This document shows positions 16,632 through 26,094 of a DNA stretch of 64,000 nucleotides, piece after piece. Under the pieces are notes generated by a model. That model did no database searches and was not told the origin of the DNA. It saw only the letters and a program-made list of their open reading frames with translations. Position 1 is the stretch's first letter. The number at the start of each line of letters is the position of its first letter. Source of the DNA: Lysobacterales bacterium (lineage in GTDB: Bacteria > Pseudomonadota > Gammaproteobacteria > Xanthomonadales > SZUA-5); contig JALHRS010000008.1 in the NCBI GenBank assembly GCA_022841325.1, positions 1 to 64,000 on the forward strand, read 5' to 3'. The translations under genes and the position numbers were made by a program.

Positions 16632-16952
16632 ATGAGCAGCGAAACCCGATCCGCACGCATCGCCAGCTTTGCCGAGTTCTATCCCTACTACCTGGGCGAG
16701 CACAGCAATCTCATCTGCAGACGCCTGCATTTCATCGGCAGCACCGGGGTGCTGGCGCTGCTCGGCTGGGCCATCTACAGCGGCAATCCCTGGTGGTTGC
16801 TGGGCATGCCGCTGATGGGCTACGGCTTTGCCTGGGTCGGTCATTTCTTCTTCGAAAAGAACAGGCCGGCAACCTTCACCTATCCGCTGTGGAGCCTGAT
16901 CGGCGACTGGGTGATGTACAAGGACATCCTGACCGGCAAGATCCGGTTCTAG
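16632..16952 (+). CDS. Mpo1-like (DUF962) membrane protein
   Basis: A 106-residue protein with two or three membrane helices (about 35-75). It has the DUF962 pattern FAEFYPYYLGEHSNLICRRLHFIGS and GHFFFEKNRPATF, including His26 and the HFIGS and GHFFFEKN histidines. The yeast homologue Mpo1 is an Fe(II) dioxygenase that oxidises 2-hydroxy fatty acids; the bacterial role is unproven. The open frame begins upstream within a repeat, so ATG 16632, at the conserved N-terminus, was chosen. Confidence 0.85.
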   Translation: MSSETRSARIASFAEFYPYYLGEHSNLICRRLHFIGSTGVLALLGWAIYSGNPWWLLGMPLMGYGFAWVGHFFFEKNRPATFTYPLWSLIGDWVMYKDILTGKIRF

Positions 16953-16957
16953 CGGGC

Positions 16958-16996
16958 GTAGGTCACGTTGGCCGCGCAGCGGGCTACGTGACTTAC
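16958..16996. repeat. Repeat family B: single hairpin unit
   Basis: GTAGGTCACGT (16958-16968) pairs with ACGTGACTTAC (16986-16996) with one mismatch. It is the half-element of the larger family B copies at 38238-38315 and 62371-62451. It lies between the convergent Mpo1-like and J-domain-like genes. Confidence 0.82.
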
Positions 16997-17006
16997 ACAG
17001 AAGCGT

Positions 17007-17756
17007 CTACCGGCGCCAGCGGATCAGCAGCCAGGCGCAGAGTGCGGCAAAGGCGATGGGGATCAGGATGCGCACGCCGCCGGCCATGACCCGTGGCAGC
17101 AACAGCAGCATCAATGCCACGGCGGCGATGCCGCCGGCCATCAGGAAGCCGCGGCCGATGGAGCCGGTATAGGCCGGATCGGGCGGGGCAACGATATGGT
17201 GGGCGTGGCTGACGATACGGCGCCAGTCCATATCGCGTACCTGCTCGTCCTGCAGCGGCTCGCTGTCGGGTGTCCAGTCGAAGGCGCGGGCCAGACGCAC
17301 GATCTGGATGGGGCTCAGTTGCCCGCCATCCACCAGCCAGTCACGCAGGTAGCCATCGGCGCCGCGGCGGGTCTGGTCGTCGCGCCAGGCATGTACCCGC
17401 GACAGCGCGGCGGCGAAGGCGTCGAAGTCCGGCGCCTGACGCACCAGTCCCAGCACCGTGGTGGCCAGCATGTCGGCCGAGGGCAGGGGCGGATGCTCCG
17501 GTCGCAGTGCGGGCAACTGATCCTGGGCCGGTGCGTCGCTGTCCTTCCACGGATCGGGAAATTCGGAGTGATGCAAGTGCGAGGGATCGCGCTGTTCGGC
17601 AATCTCCAGCGCCAGATCGAAGGCACGTTCGATGTGCTTGCGTTGGTCCGGGTCGCTGTCCGGCCCCTGCTGCTCCAGCCAGGATTGTCGCGCCGCGCGG
17701 ATCTCCGCGGGCGTGGACTGTTCGGGCAAGCCGATGGTGCTCCAGGGCCAGGACAT
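17007..17756 (-). CDS. J-domain-like membrane protein, function unknown
   Basis: A 249-residue protein. The N-terminus (WSTIGLPEQSTPAEIRAARQ, then RKHIERAFDLALEI) resembles a DnaJ J-domain in layout, but the HPD tripeptide needed to activate DnaK is absent. A middle soluble region (about 90-180) is unrecognised. Two hydrophobic helices close the protein (about 205-225 and 230-246), ending IRWRR. It follows the carboxylase gene by 23 nt on the same strand. The J-like call is an inference from spacing and the DnaJ-like start. Confidence 0.6.
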   Translation of the reverse strand: MSWPWSTIGLPEQSTPAEIRAARQSWLEQQGPDSDPDQRKHIERAFDLALEIAEQRDPSHLHHSEFPDPWKDSDAPAQDQLPALRPEHPPLPSADMLATTVLGLVRQAPDFDAFAAALSRVHAWRDDQTRRGADGYLRDWLVDGGQLSPIQIVRLARAFDWTPDSEPLQDEQVRDMDWRRIVSHAHHIVAPPDPAYTGSIGRGFLMAGGIAAVALMLLLLPRVMAGGVRILIPIAFAALCAWLLIRWRR

Positions 17757-17779
17757 GGGTTGTTCGGTCTCCAGGCGGA

Positions 17780-19387
17780 TTACATGCGGAACACGCCGAA
17801 GCGCTCGGCTTCGATGGGCGCGTTCAATGCGGCGGAAATCGCCAGTCCCAGCACCCGGCGGGTGTCGGCCGGATCGATGATGCCATCGTCCCAGAGACGT
17901 GCGCTGGCGTAGTAGGGGTGCCCCTGACGCTCATATTGCTCGCGGATCGGCTGCTTGAAGGTCTCTTCCTCCTCGGCCGACCAGGTCTTGCCGGCGGCTT
18001 CGAAGCCGTCGCGGCGCACCGTCGCCAGCACGCTGGCGGCCTGCTCGCCGCCCATCACGCTGATCCGCGAATTGGGCCACATCCACAGGAAGCGCGGCTG
18101 ATAGCCACGACCACACATGGCGTAATTGCCGGCGCCGAAACTGCCGCCGATGATCACCGTGAACTTGGGAACGTGCGAGCAGGCCACGGCCGTGACCATC
18201 TTGGCGCCGTCCTTGGCAATCCCGGCATTCTCGTACTTGCGCCCGACCATGAAGCCGGTGATGTTCTGCAGGAACACCAGCGGAATATTGCGCTGGTTGC
18301 AGAGTTCGATGAAATGCGCGCCCTTGAGCGCACTCTCGGCAAAGAGGATGCCGTTGTTGGCGACAATACCGACCGGATAGCCGTGGATGTGGGCAAAACC
18401 GGTGACCAGGGTCTTGCCGTAGCGGGCCTTGAACTCCTGGAACTCGCTGCCATCGACAATGCGGGCGATGATCTCGCGGATGTCGAAAGGAATGCGGCTG
18501 TCGCGCGGGACGATGCCGTAGAGCTCCTCGGCGGCGTAGCGCGGCGGCTGCGGCTGGCGCAGCGCCAGTGGCATGTCCTTGCGTCGATTCAGGTGGGCGA
18601 CGACCTCACGGGCAATGGCCAGGGCGTGGGCGTCGTTCTCGGCAAAATGGTCGGCGACACCGGAGCGGCTGGTATGCACCTCGGCGCCGCCCAGCGATTC
18701 GGCATCGACCACTTCGCCGGTCGCGGCCTTGACCAGCGGCGGACCACCCAGAAAGATGGTGCCCTGCTCGCGCACGATGATGGTCTCGTCGCTCATCGCC
18801 GGCACATAGGCGCCGCCGGCCGTGCACGAGCCCATGACCACGGCGATCTGCGGGATGTTCTTCGCCGACAGTCGCGCCTGGTTGTAGAAGATGCGGCCGA
18901 AGTGCTCGCGGTCGGGGAAGACCTCATCCTGCAGCGGCAGGAAGGCACCGCCGGAATCGACCAGATAGATGCAGGGCAGGGCGTTTTCCAGCGCCACTTC
19001 CTGCGCCCGCAGATGTTTCTTCACGGTCATCGGGAAATAGGTGCCGCCCTTGACCGTGGCGTCGTTGGCGACGATCACCACCTCGGTGCCGGAGACCCGG
19101 CCGATGCCGGTGATGACCCCGGCGCAGGGCGCCTGGCCTTCGTACATGCCGTGGGCCGCCAGCGGCGACAGTTCCAGAAAGGCCGAGCCCGGATCCAGCA
19201 GCGCGCGTATGCGTTCGCGGGGCAGCAACTTGCCGCGTTCGGTGTGCTTGTTGCGGGCCTTCTCGCCCCCGCCCAGCGCCACCTGATGCAACTGGCTGTG
19301 CAGATCCTCGACCAGCGAGCGCATCAGTTCGGCATTCGCGGCGTAGTCGGCAGCGCGGGTGTCGACCTGCGATTCGATGGCTGGCAT
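17780..19387 (-). CDS. liuB: Methylcrotonyl-CoA carboxylase, carboxyltransferase (beta) subunit
   Basis: A 535-residue carboxyltransferase of leucine/isovalerate breakdown; it transfers CO2 from biotin to 3-methylcrotonyl-CoA. The family sequence is clear: [55 protein letters not shown], and [15 protein letters not shown]. Length matches MCC beta. The biotin-carrying alpha subunit and isovaleryl-CoA dehydrogenase, usually neighbours, are not in the window. The start is the ATG at 19387; the frame runs 51 nt further without family similarity. Confidence 0.93.
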   Translation of the reverse strand: MPAIESQVDTRAADYAANAELMRSLVEDLHSQLHQVALGGGEKARNKHTERGKLLPRERIRALLDPGSAFLELSPLAAHGMYEGQAPCAGVITGIGRVSGTEVVIVANDATVKGGTYFPMTVKKHLRAQEVALENALPCIYLVDSGGAFLPLQDEVFPDREHFGRIFYNQARLSAKNIPQIAVVMGSCTAGGAYVPAMSDETIIVREQGTIFLGGPPLVKAATGEVVDAESLGGAEVHTSRSGVADHFAENDAHALAIAREVVAHLNRRKDMPLALRQPQPPRYAAEELYGIVPRDSRIPFDIREIIARIVDGSEFQEFKARYGKTLVTGFAHIHGYPVGIVANNGILFAESALKGAHFIELCNQRNIPLVFLQNITGFMVGRKYENAGIAKDGAKMVTAVACSHVPKFTVIIGGSFGAGNYAMCGRGYQPRFLWMWPNSRISVMGGEQAASVLATVRRDGFEAAGKTWSAEEEETFKQPIREQYERQGHPYYASARLWDDGIIDPADTRRVLGLAISAALNAPIEAERFGVFRM

Positions 19388-19487
19388 GTAGGGAGTCCTT
19401 GCGTTGCGGTCGCTTTGTCGCTGGATTCTAGCCCGCATATTTCATGAGGGAACGCGGATCATCGCGAGGGAGTCCGGGTTCGCCGGG

Positions 19488-19877
19488 CTAGCCGCGCATG
19501 ATGCCGACATCGCGCCTGGCCACGGCCATGCCGACGGCGAAACCGGCGATCACATCCACCAGTGCCATCAGAGTCAGCAGCGCAAAGGTGGCGTTGCCGG
19601 CAGCTGGCCACAGCAGGAATTCGAGCAGCAACACAATGAACAGCATCAGCGACAGCATGTGATCGATCAGCGAACCCTGGCCGGTGAAAGTGGCCTTGAA
19701 GACTTCGATGAACAGAGTCGCCAGCGCCATGGCGAGCACCGCCGTACCAGCGCTCAGCTCAAACACGCTGCCGGATGGCAGCGTCAGTGTCGCCCACGGG
19801 TCTGCAACGCCGCTGCCGCCCATGAGCAACACATGCAGCAGGATGGCGGGAATCAACAACAGCGGAATGCTTTTCAT
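19488..19877 (-). CDS. Small four-helix membrane protein, unknown
   Basis: A 129-residue hydrophobic protein with about four membrane helices (1-20, 43-62, 72-90, 95-118). Short loops include LPSGSVFELSAG and FKATFTGQGSLIDH, and a basic C-terminus ends VARRDVGIMRG. I do not recognise a family. It lies on the minus strand, 100 nt upstream of the carboxylase gene. Codon use looks like that of its neighbours. Confidence 0.7.
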   Translation of the reverse strand: MKSIPLLLIPAILLHVLLMGGSGVADPWATLTLPSGSVFELSAGTAVLAMALATLFIEVFKATFTGQGSLIDHMLSLMLFIVLLLEFLLWPAAGNATFALLTLMALVDVIAGFAVGMAVARRDVGIMRG

Positions 19878-19968
19878 GCCAACTCGATGCCGAGCCCGGG
19901 CTGTCCAGCATAGATGAGAAAGGTCATGCCCGGCGTTGCGCCGGGCAGACCCGAGTAAAGCGAAGGGG

Positions 19969-20346
19969 TTACTGGCCCGAGGGCTTGTCGCCTTCCTTCA
20001 TCTCTTCCTTCACTTCGTCGACCTTTGCGCCAGCGGCGTCGGCAGCAGCAGCGGCGGCCGCAGTGGCCTCGTCGGCGGCGGCCGTGGCGGCGTCGGTTGC
20101 AGCAGTGGCAGCATCGGTTGCGGCAGTGGCAGCATCGCTGGCGGCGGCCGCCATGTCGTCGGCAGCAGCGTCTGCGGCCTTGGCGGCATCAGTCATCGCG
20201 GCGGCGGCGTCCTGCGCCGGCGTCGCCGGTGCTGCCTGCTGGGTGGCAGGCTGCGCTGGCGGTTCGTTGGTGTTGCTGCCCTGGTCACCGCAGGCGGCCA
20301 GCAGTGCGAGCGACGCGGAAACGGCCGCGAGCTTGAAGAACTTCAT
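19969..20346 (-). CDS. Alanine-rich helical lipoprotein
   Basis: A 125-residue predicted lipoprotein. Signal MKFFKLAAVSASLALLAAC with acceptor Cys19 is followed by a Pro/Gln/Ala linker, then an almost pure Ala/Asp/Thr helix with a seven-residue period (DAATAAT repeated, about residues 70-100). The charged tail is KVDEVKEEMKEGDKPSGQ. This resembles Lpp/OprI-like helical lipoproteins in layout but lacks the C-terminal lysine used for peptidoglycan linkage. AAGGA lies 8 nt before the ATG at 20346, favouring it over the ATG nine bases upstream. Confidence 0.75.
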   Translation of the reverse strand: MKFFKLAAVSASLALLAACGDQGSNTNEPPAQPATQQAAPATPAQDAAAAMTDAAKAADAAADDMAAAASDAATAATDAATAATDAATAAADEATAAAAAAADAAGAKVDEVKEEMKEGDKPSGQ

Positions 20347-20499
20347 AAAGTCCATCCTTGAATCAGATTGAGGGAACCCGTCGAAGACGAGTGACCGAAG
20401 TGGCTTCGGCGGTGGCCATTCTAGCTTGACTGCATGCTTTTGACACACGGTGGCCAGTGCCGTTGGTCACGACGGCCGGGGCTGCAACGTCGGATCAGA

Positions 20500-20527
20500 C
20501 CGCAAACCCCCGGGCGGGGGTCTGCGG
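20500..20527 (-). terminator. Hairpin downstream of the thiolase gene
   Basis: CCGCA and CCCCCG pair with CGGGGG and TGCGG around a two-base internal mismatch. It begins about 10 nt after the thiolase stop on the minus strand. There is no T-run, so it may be a Rho-assisted or RNA-stabilising hairpin rather than a classical terminator. Confidence 0.4.
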
Positions 20528-20536
20528 ACCTCGGCA

Positions 20537-21718
20537 TCAGATGATCTCGATGGCAACCGCGGTTGCTTCGCCGCCGCCGATACAGAGCGTAGCCACGCCG
20601 CGCTTGCCGCCGCGGCGTTGCAGGGCGTGCAGCAGGGTCACCAGCAGGCGCGCGCCACTGGCACCGATGGGATGGCCGAGCGCGCAGGCACCGCCGTTGA
20701 CATTGACCTTGGCCGGATCCAGTCCCAGTTCACGGATGGGCGCCATCGCGACCACGGCAAAGGCCTCGTTGATCTCGAACAGATCGACCTGATCGTGGCT
20801 CCAGCCGGCCTTGGCCAGCACCTTGGTGATGGCCTGCACCGGGGCGGTGGTGAACCACTCGGGTTCCTGCGAGTGGGTGGCATGGGCCACAACCCGCGCC
20901 AGCGGCTTCAATCCGCGGGCAGCGGCCGCCTCGGCGCTGGTCAGCACCAGGGCTGCGGCGCCGTCTGAAATCTTGGAGGAACTGGCGGCCGTGACGGTGC
21001 CGTCTTTCCTGAAGGCCGGGCGCAGGCTCGGAATCTTGTCGATATTGCAGGCGGGCGGCTCTTCGTCGGCCGTGACCACGACATCGCCCTTGCGACCGGC
21101 GACCGTCACCGGCGTGATCTCATCGGCGAAATCGCCGTTGGCCTGGGCGGCCAGTGCGCGTCGCACCGATTCCGCTGAATAGGCGTCCTGCTCCTCGCGG
21201 GTGAAGCTGTACTTGCCGGCACAGAGCTCGGCGAATTCGCCCATCGCCTTGCGGTCGGCGGCATTCTGCAGGCCGTCCAGTGCCATGTGGTCCAGCACTT
21301 CCGAGTGGCCGAAGCGATAGCCGAATCGAGCCTTCTGCAGCAGGTACGGGGCGTTGGTCATCGATTCCATGCCGCCGGCGACGACGATCTCGGCCGAACC
21401 GGCCTTGATGGCGTCGTGGCCGATCATCAGCGCCTTCATCCCGGAACCGCAGACCTTGTTCAGGGTGGTGCAGCCAGTGCTGGCGGGTATGCCCGCCTGC
21501 AACGCGGCCTGGCGCGCCGGTGCCTGACCGAGCCCGGCGGGCAGCACGCAACCCATCAGCACTTCGGACACATCGGCGGGATTGACAGCGGCGGCTTCCA
21601 GCGCTGCCTTGATGGCGGCTGCAGCCAGTGTGGGCGAAGGCACGCCGGCAAAGACACCGTTGAAGGAGCCGATGGCAGTGCGCCTGGCACTGACGATGAC
21701 TACATTGGACGAACTCAT
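20537..21718 (-). CDS. Acetyl-CoA C-acetyltransferase (thiolase)
   Basis: A 393-residue thiolase that joins or cleaves acetyl-CoA/acetoacetyl-CoA. Catalytic residues are seen: nucleophile Cys90 in [11 protein letters not shown], the His in [17 protein letters not shown], and the second Cys (about 379) in [10 protein letters not shown]. Length and motifs fit the AtoB/PhaA group. The gene is monocistronic or leads into the lipoprotein gene. It is divergent from the sensor-kinase pair, with 140 bp between them. Lying near the leucine-catabolic carboxylase, it may finish acetoacetyl-CoA breakdown; this is an inference. Confidence 0.93.
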   Translation of the reverse strand: MSSSNVVIVSARRTAIGSFNGVFAGVPSPTLAAAAIKAALEAAAVNPADVSEVLMGCVLPAGLGQAPARQAALQAGIPASTGCTTLNKVCGSGMKALMIGHDAIKAGSAEIVVAGGMESMTNAPYLLQKARFGYRFGHSEVLDHMALDGLQNAADRKAMGEFAELCAGKYSFTREEQDAYSAESVRRALAAQANGDFADEITPVTVAGRKGDVVVTADEEPPACNIDKIPSLRPAFRKDGTVTAASSSKISDGAAALVLTSAEAAAARGLKPLARVVAHATHSQEPEWFTTAPVQAITKVLAKAGWSHDQVDLFEINEAFAVVAMAPIRELGLDPAKVNVNGGACALGHPIGASGARLLVTLLHALQRRGGKRGVATLCIGGGEATAVAIEII

Positions 21719-21858
21719 GCTTGACCTCTGACTTCGGCCCGCGCGCAGGCGGAGGGGGCAGCATTATGGCAGTGCAGCATGGTTTTGACTCTCGGCCCTT
21801 CTGCGACAGTTTGCGAATCACTCTCGCCGCGGACGTCGCTCTGCGCTAGGCTGCAGTG

Positions 21859-24800
21859 ATGGGGGAGTCGCGGCCATTCAGGCGACAAAGCTCACGCTGG
21901 GTGCGCAGCCCGGCGCAGTGTTTCCACGCGTTCGCTTTCGCGCTGCTGCTGGTGTCTGCTGCGCTGCAGACGGCGAGTGCCGCCAGCGGTGCCTCGGTAC
22001 GCTTCCGCCACCTGGGCGTGGAGCAGGGCCTGTCGCAGGTCTCGGCGACCGACATCCTCGAAGACCGCAACGGCTTTCTGTGGGTGGGTACCCAGGATGG
22101 GTTGAACCGCTATGACGGCTACCGATTTCAGATCTTTCGCCATCAAAGTGCCAATCCCGATTCGCTGATCGACAACTATGTGCTGTCGCTGGCGGAGGGC
22201 AAGGACGGCAGTCTCTGGGTGGGAACCCTGAACGGGCTCGATCGGCTCGATCCGTTGACCGGGCGGTTCCACCATTACCTGGCCGGTGATGCGCCAGGCG
22301 ATCTGCGCGATTCGCTGGTGACCGATGTGTCGGTGGGCACCGATGGCAGCGTGCTGGTCTCTACCCGGCGCGGCGGCATCCAGCGTCTGGATGTCGCCAC
22401 CGGGCACTTTCTGGCGGTGCCGGAGCTGCCGGCCTTCGAACTGCGCCAGCGTGTGCTGCTGGTGCGCCAGGATGGGGTGGTGCTGCTCAGCAACGACCGC
22501 TCGGTGCTGGAGTGGAACCCGGTCAGCGCCAGCATCAGGGAACTGGCGCTGGAAGGGGCCGGTGTGATCGGCGGTGTGCTCGCTGCCAGCGTGTCGCCGG
22601 ACGGCGGCTATGCGCTGGGCACCGTGGGCGAGGGCGTGTTGCTGACCGATGGCGATGGTCGGGTGCTGCGACGCCTGAGGGCCGACGATGACCCCGCCCA
22701 GCTTCCGGACAACGCTATCCGGGTATTGCATTACGATCCTCGCAAGCGTCTGTGGATAGGGACGGCGCAGGGCCTCGCCCGGGTCGATCCGGAAGCTTCG
22801 ACCGCAATCTGGCGTTACCGGGGGGCGGACCCCACGGCCCTGCCGGGGGATCGCGTGGTGGCCTTGCATGAGGGGCACGATGGCTTGCTCTGGGTGGGTA
22901 CCTGGACCGGCGGTCTGGCACGCTTCGATCCGGTCACCGAGGAATTCCGGCTGTTGGCGCAAACCACCGCCGACGGCGAAGGCTTGCCGGCCAATGCGGT
23001 ATCGGCGGTAGCGGCCGATCCGGGCGGTTCCCTGTGGTTGGGGATGGTGGATCGCGGCGGTGTGGTCGAACTCAGTGCTGAAGGCCAGATCCTGCGCCGG
23101 CTCAACAGCCATTCGGAAGAAGTCTGGCGCCTGAGTTCCGACGACGTCTCCGGACTGCTGGCGGTGCCCGAGGGGCTCTGGGTCGGCTACATCCGCGGCG
23201 GCCTCGATTTCTTCGGCCGCCAGGGGCTGCAGCGTCGTTTCCTGCCGGGCGACGCGCCCGAAGCCCTCAATGGCACCTCCGTGCAAGGGCTGGCGGTGGA
23301 TCAGGCGGGCACGCTGTGGATAGGCTCGCTGGGCGGCGGCGTTTATTCGCTCTGTGGTGGATGCACGGAGCCGAAGCAATGGCAGGTTGACGCCAGCGGC
23401 CAGACCGGACCGGTGGGCAGTTCGGTCAACCAGATCATGGTTGCACGAAACGGTTTTGTCTGGTTTGCCATCCGCCGCGGCGGCCTGTCCTGGTATGAAC
23501 CGGACAGCGGTCGCTGGGGCGGGTTGACCACCGCCAGGGATGGCAAGCTCGGATTGCCCGGGGAAAACGTCACCAGCGTGTTCGAAGACGCGACAGGCGT
23601 GCTCTGGGTGGGCACCCAGGGTGCCGGCATCAGCCGCATCGAGCTCGATGCCGGGGGCCGCCCGCAGTCGCTGCAGAATTATTCCGAGACCGAAGGTCTG
23701 GCATCGGCCATGGTCGGGGCCTTTCTCGGCGCTGCGGATGGCAGTGTGTGGGTCAGTACCACCCGCGGTCTGTGCCGGATCACCACCATCGAGGTCGTGT
23801 TCGAGTGCTTCGGCGATCGCGATCCGATCCTCGGCACCGATTTCTTCGTGGCATCGGCGGCCACCGACACTCGTGGCGGCCTGCACTTCGGCAGTTCGCG
23901 CGGACTGGTCAGCATCGCCAATCCGACCACGGTGCAGTTTCCGGCCGGCGACGCGCCGGTGGTGCTGACCGAATTGCGCGTCGGCAATCGGCCGATGTTC
24001 GCGGGTGAGCCCAACTCGCCGCTGGATCGCCCGATAGAAAATGCCGAGAGTCTGCGTTTGCGCCACGACCAGGACCTGCTGGCTATCGAATTTGCCGCAC
24101 TGGACTTCCGGCGCTCGGCCTCGCTGCAGTATCGCTACCGGTTGCAGGGTCGCGGCAAGGACTGGATCGGTACCGATGCCACCCGGCGCATTGCCACCTT
24201 CACGGGCTTGCCCTTCGGCAACTATCGGTTCGAAGTCGAGGCTCTGGATGGGACAGCCGTCGTCGGTCGTCGCGAATTGGCCATCGAGGTGCTGCCCCCG
24301 CCCTGGCTGACCCCGGCGGCACGGCTGGGCTATGCACTGTTGCTGGGTGCACTGATTGCACTGGCGGGCTGGCGTTTCCGCGTGCGCATGCGCGAGCGCG
24401 AACAGGTCCAGGACACGCTGGCCCAGAGCGAGGCGATGCTCAAGTACTCGCTGTGGGGCAGTCGCGGCGAACTCTGGGATGCCGATCTGGTCTCCGGCCG
24501 GATGATCCGGCGCAATCGGCTTGAGCATCTGGCCGTGACCCGCGAGGCCAGCAGCGACAGCCTGGAAGCCTATGCGCCCTTTGTCCATGAGGACGACCGG
24601 CCCAGATTCAATGCGGCCATGGTCGCCAGCATGAAGGGCTCGGCCGATCTGTTCGAGTGCAGCTACCGCAGCCGCGACATCGATGGTCAGTGGCGCTGGC
24701 TGCTGTCACGTGGCCGGGTGTTCTCCCGGGACGCCATGGGCCGGGCCACACGCATGGTCGGCACCACCTTCGACATCACCGAATTGCGCGCCAATGAAGA

Positions 24801-26094
24801 TGCCCTGCGCAAGTCGGAAGACCGGCTGAATCTGGCGCTGTGGAGCAGCGGCGACGAGATGTGGGATATCGATCTGGTCGGTGGTGTGGTCCGTCGGGAA
24901 AATCCGCTGGCGGTGGTTGCGCTGTCACCGGAGACCCAGTTCGCGTCCCTGCAGGACTACATGAAGCACGTCCATCCCTCGGATCAGGAGCGACTGCGCA
25001 ACGCCCTGATCACGCACCTGAAGGGAGATGTCGACCATTTCGAGTGCGGCTACCGGGTGATGGCTGCGAACGGTGGCTGGCTGTGGGTGCTGGGCAAGGG
25101 TCGCGTGCGCGCCCGGGATGAACAGGGTCGGGCCACGCGTCTGGTCGGCACCAACCGTGACATCACCCAGCTCAAGCAGGTCGAGGAAGATCTGCGCCGG
25201 CTCAACGAGGAACTCGAAGAGCGCGTCTGCAAGCGCACCGAGGCGCTGGAGCAGAGTAACACCGATCTCAAGCGCACCCTGGATCAACTGACCCGGGCGC
25301 AGCGCCAGCTGGTGGAGTCGGAAAAGCTGGCGGCGCTGGGTGGTCTGGTGGCGGGCGTGGCCCACGAGATCAACACGCCACTGGGTGTGGGTGTCACCGC
25401 GGCCTCGCATCTGCAACAGGAGACCGAGAGTCTGGCGCGTCTGATGGCGGACTCGCGCATGACCCGCGCCGATCTGGACCACTTCATCGAGCAGGCTCGG
25501 TTGAGCAGCGATCTGGTGTTGCGTAACCTGGATCGCGCCAGTCATCTGGTCAAGAGCTTCAAGCAGGTGGCGGTCGATCAATCCAGCGAACAGCGTCGGG
25601 TCATCAATGCCCGCGACTATCTGGGTGAAATCCTGTTGTCCCTGCACCCGCGGATCAAGAAGACCCGGGCCAAGGTCGAGATCCAGTGTCCGGATGATCT
25701 GACCATGGATACCTATCCCGGTGCGCTCTACCAGATCGTCGTCAATCTGGTGATGAATTCCCTGGTGCATGCCTTCGATGAAGACGCCGACGGGCAGATC
25801 CGGATCGAAGTCCAGAAGCAGGACGACATGGTGTCGCTCGAATACCGGGACAATGGCAAGGGCATGCCCGAGGACATCCGTCGGCGCATCTTCGAGCCCT
25901 TCTTCACCACGCGCCGGGGCAGCGGCGGCAGTGGCCTCGGCTTGCACATCGTCTACAACCTGGCCACCCAGATCCTGCGCGGCACAGTCAGCTGTGACAG
26001 CGAGCTGGGGCAGGGCACCGGTTTCCGCTTCCTGATACCCAGAATCGCCCCAGCCGTGGCAGATGGCGGCGACGGCAAGAGGGTCGGCGGATGA
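21859..26094 (+). CDS. Giant propeller-type sensor histidine kinase (1)
   Basis: A 1411-residue membrane sensor kinase. Order: signal peptide (to about 42); a periplasmic double propeller of at least a dozen Reg_prop repeats (GFLWVGTQDGLNRYDGYRF; LLWVGTWTGGLARFDP; VLWVGTQGAGISRIE); a Y_Y_Y domain (about 750-815); a membrane helix (about 822-840); two PAS domains (about 855-980, 985-1105); a coiled segment; HisKA with His1169 in VAHEINTPLG; and HATPase with Asn1296 and Asp1331 (DNGKGM). The protein ends there, with no receiver or HTH domain, unlike Bacteroides hybrid regulators of this layout. GTG 21856 is an alternative start. The ligand is unknown; relatives sense glycans. Confidence 0.9.
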   Translation: MGESRPFRRQSSRWVRSPAQCFHAFAFALLLVSAALQTASAASGASVRFRHLGVEQGLSQVSATDILEDRNGFLWVGTQDGLNRYDGYRFQIFRHQSANPDSLIDNYVLSLAEGKDGSLWVGTLNGLDRLDPLTGRFHHYLAGDAPGDLRDSLVTDVSVGTDGSVLVSTRRGGIQRLDVATGHFLAVPELPAFELRQRVLLVRQDGVVLLSNDRSVLEWNPVSASIRELALEGAGVIGGVLAASVSPDGGYALGTVGEGVLLTDGDGRVLRRLRADDDPAQLPDNAIRVLHYDPRKRLWIGTAQGLARVDPEASTAIWRYRGADPTALPGDRVVALHEGHDGLLWVGTWTGGLARFDPVTEEFRLLAQTTADGEGLPANAVSAVAADPGGSLWLGMVDRGGVVELSAEGQILRRLNSHSEEVWRLSSDDVSGLLAVPEGLWVGYIRGGLDFFGRQGLQRRFLPGDAPEALNGTSVQGLAVDQAGTLWIGSLGGGVYSLCGGCTEPKQWQVDASGQTGPVGSSVNQIMVARNGFVWFAIRRGGLSWYEPDSGRWGGLTTARDGKLGLPGENVTSVFEDATGVLWVGTQGAGISRIELDAGGRPQSLQNYSETEGLASAMVGAFLGAADGSVWVSTTRGLCRITTIEVVFECFGDRDPILGTDFFVASAATDTRGGLHFGSSRGLVSIANPTTVQFPAGDAPVVLTELRVGNRPMFAGEPNSPLDRPIENAESLRLRHDQDLLAIEFAALDFRRSASLQYRYRLQGRGKDWIGTDATRRIATFTGLPFGNYRFEVEALDGTAVVGRRELAIEVLPPPWLTPAARLGYALLLGALIALAGWRFRVRMREREQVQDTLAQSEAMLKYSLWGSRGELWDADLVSGRMIRRNRLEHLAVTREASSDSLEAYAPFVHEDDRPRFNAAMVASMKGSADLFECSYRSRDIDGQWRWLLSRGRVFSRDAMGRATRMVGTTFDITELRANEDALRKSEDRLNLALWSSGDEMWDIDLVGGVVRRENPLAVVALSPETQFASLQDYMKHVHPSDQERLRNALITHLKGDVDHFECGYRVMAANGGWLWVLGKGRVRARDEQGRATRLVGTNRDITQLKQVEEDLRRLNEELEERVCKRTEALEQSNTDLKRTLDQLTRAQRQLVESEKLAALGGLVAGVAHEINTPLGVGVTAASHLQQETESLARLMADSRMTRADLDHFIEQARLSSDLVLRNLDRASHLVKSFKQVAVDQSSEQRRVINARDYLGEILLSLHPRIKKTRAKVEIQCPDDLTMDTYPGALYQIVVNLVMNSLVHAFDEDADGQIRIEVQKQDDMVSLEYRDNGKGMPEDIRRRIFEPFFTTRRGSGGSGLGLHIVYNLATQILRGTVSCDSELGQGTGFRFLIPRIAPAVADGGDGKRVGG

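Noticed and set aside
20500..20527. Strong Rho-independent terminator for the thiolase
   Set aside because: The hairpin is GC-rich but has an internal mismatch and no T-run, so it is reported only at low confidence.
21892..24588. 898-codon minus-strand open frame inside sensor kinase 1
   Set aside because: Antisense shadow of the repetitive propeller region; His/Gln/Arg-rich, without recognisable domains or a ribosome site.
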